A stretch of DNA of 63,434 nucleotides from positions 1-63,434 of the forward strand of contig JADHUM010000014.1 in assembly GCA_016784545.1 (NCBI GenBank), written 5' to 3'. This stretch comes from Candidatus Neomarinimicrobiota bacterium. GTDB lineage: Bacteria; Fidelibacterota; UBA8477; JABMPR01. The position numbers were made by a program, and so were the translations under genes. Position 1 is the stretch's first letter. The number at the start of each line of letters is the position of its first letter. Under the pieces are notes generated by a model, which ran no database searches, was not told the origin of the DNA, and saw only the letters and a program-made list of their open reading frames with translations. Positions 63,298 through 63,434 of the stretch are shown here, piece after piece.

Positions 63298-63434
63298 ATC
63301 GAGTAGGAGGATAGGGATTAATTCCCTATCCGTCCTCTCACACCACCCTGCGTACGGTTCCGTACAGGGCGGTTCCTTAATTTACACCTTAACATTTCGG
63401 TAATAATCCGTGAAAAAGAGGTATCCAGCTTCTT
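63298..63434 (-). mobile_element. Group II intron, 3' end (domains V and VI), cut by the window edge
   Basis: Read on the - strand. Domain V is at 63342-63373: a nine-pair lower helix (ACCGCCCTG/CAGGGTGGT), a two-base CG bulge, a four-pair upper helix and a GAAC loop, the classic 32-34 base form with a CGC triad as in class C introns. Domain VI follows: GGATAGGGA/TCCCTATCC stem, AGGA/TCCT and GAG/CTC with a bulged A at 63304, seven bases from the predicted 3' end at 63298 (CTCGAT). The reverse transcriptase gene and 5' end would lie beyond the window. Confidence 0.85.

Overview
The window looks like one contiguous chromosomal stretch of an uncultured, probably anaerobic or microaerophilic Gram-negative bacterium of the FCB group. 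A Marinimicrobia-like or Calditrichaeota-like lineage is my best guess. The pointers are a secreted protein ending in a YPNPFNG-type FlgD/type IX-like C-terminal domain, a neighbour with a dockerin-like end, many lipoproteins, a two-subunit class I (Fe-S) fumarase, ferredoxin-dependent 2-oxoacid oxidoreductase, ThyX, a probable PPi-type phosphofructokinase and TonB. The phylum is inferred; there is no rRNA gene here.

Layout. 0.26-8.1 kb (+): an NPP-type phosphodiesterase lipoprotein, a tiny membrane ORF, a YD/MORN-like repeat lipoprotein, a beta-lactamase-fold serine hydrolase, a CysQ-like phosphatase, thyX, a 47-residue membrane peptide, phosphofructokinase, tRNA-His and tRNA-Glu. 8.1-11.0 kb (-): an unknown lipoprotein and a secreted LIM-like zinc-finger protein carrying a DA1-type peptidase domain. 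11.0-16.1 kb: an inositol-lipid locus with inositol-phosphate synthase, CDP-alcohol phosphotransferase, a small membrane protein and an Aur1-like PAP2 enzyme, plus a divergent second PAP2 paralogue and a GNAT gene. 16.4-20.8 kb (-): fumarase and 2-oxoacid:ferredoxin oxidoreductase. 21.1-23.5 kb: a Lon-like protease. 24.0-29.4 kb: aldehyde dehydrogenase, acyl-CoA ligase and a sphingosine-1-phosphate-lyase-like enzyme. 29.5-38.2 kb: secreted and envelope proteins, an S66 peptidase, AlgH/YqgE, penicillin acylase and a GlpD-like oxidoreductase. 38.3-42.1 kb (-): two SLC13 permeases flanking a universal stress protein. 42.3-48.0 kb (+): aconitase, a repeat-filled gap, RecQ. 48.2-57.9 kb: esterase, rsmE, a polytopic membrane protein, a LytS/LytTR pair, a propeller lipoprotein, a LOG protein, an FMN-binding membrane protein and a one-domain asparaginase-like protein. 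58.1-63.4 kb: a ParB-like gene coupled to an SPL-like radical SAM gene, a TPMT, small genes, TonB, and the 3' end of a group II intron that runs off the window.

Two lipid themes connect separate parts of the window. The 11-16 kb locus could make inositol phosphate and attach it to a lipid, perhaps a ceramide. The 24-29 kb genes line up with the three steps of eukaryotic long-chain-base breakdown: lyase, fatty-aldehyde dehydrogenase, acyl-CoA ligase. Together they suggest a sphingolipid-making organism. The other strong leads are the bacterial DA1/LIM protein and the ParB-like/SPL-like pair.

Intergenic DNA holds several dispersed palindromic repeat families (16.1-16.4, 33.7-33.9, 38.2, 45.0-45.5 and 57.9-58.0 kb). 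No CRISPR array, prophage or intact insertion sequence was seen.
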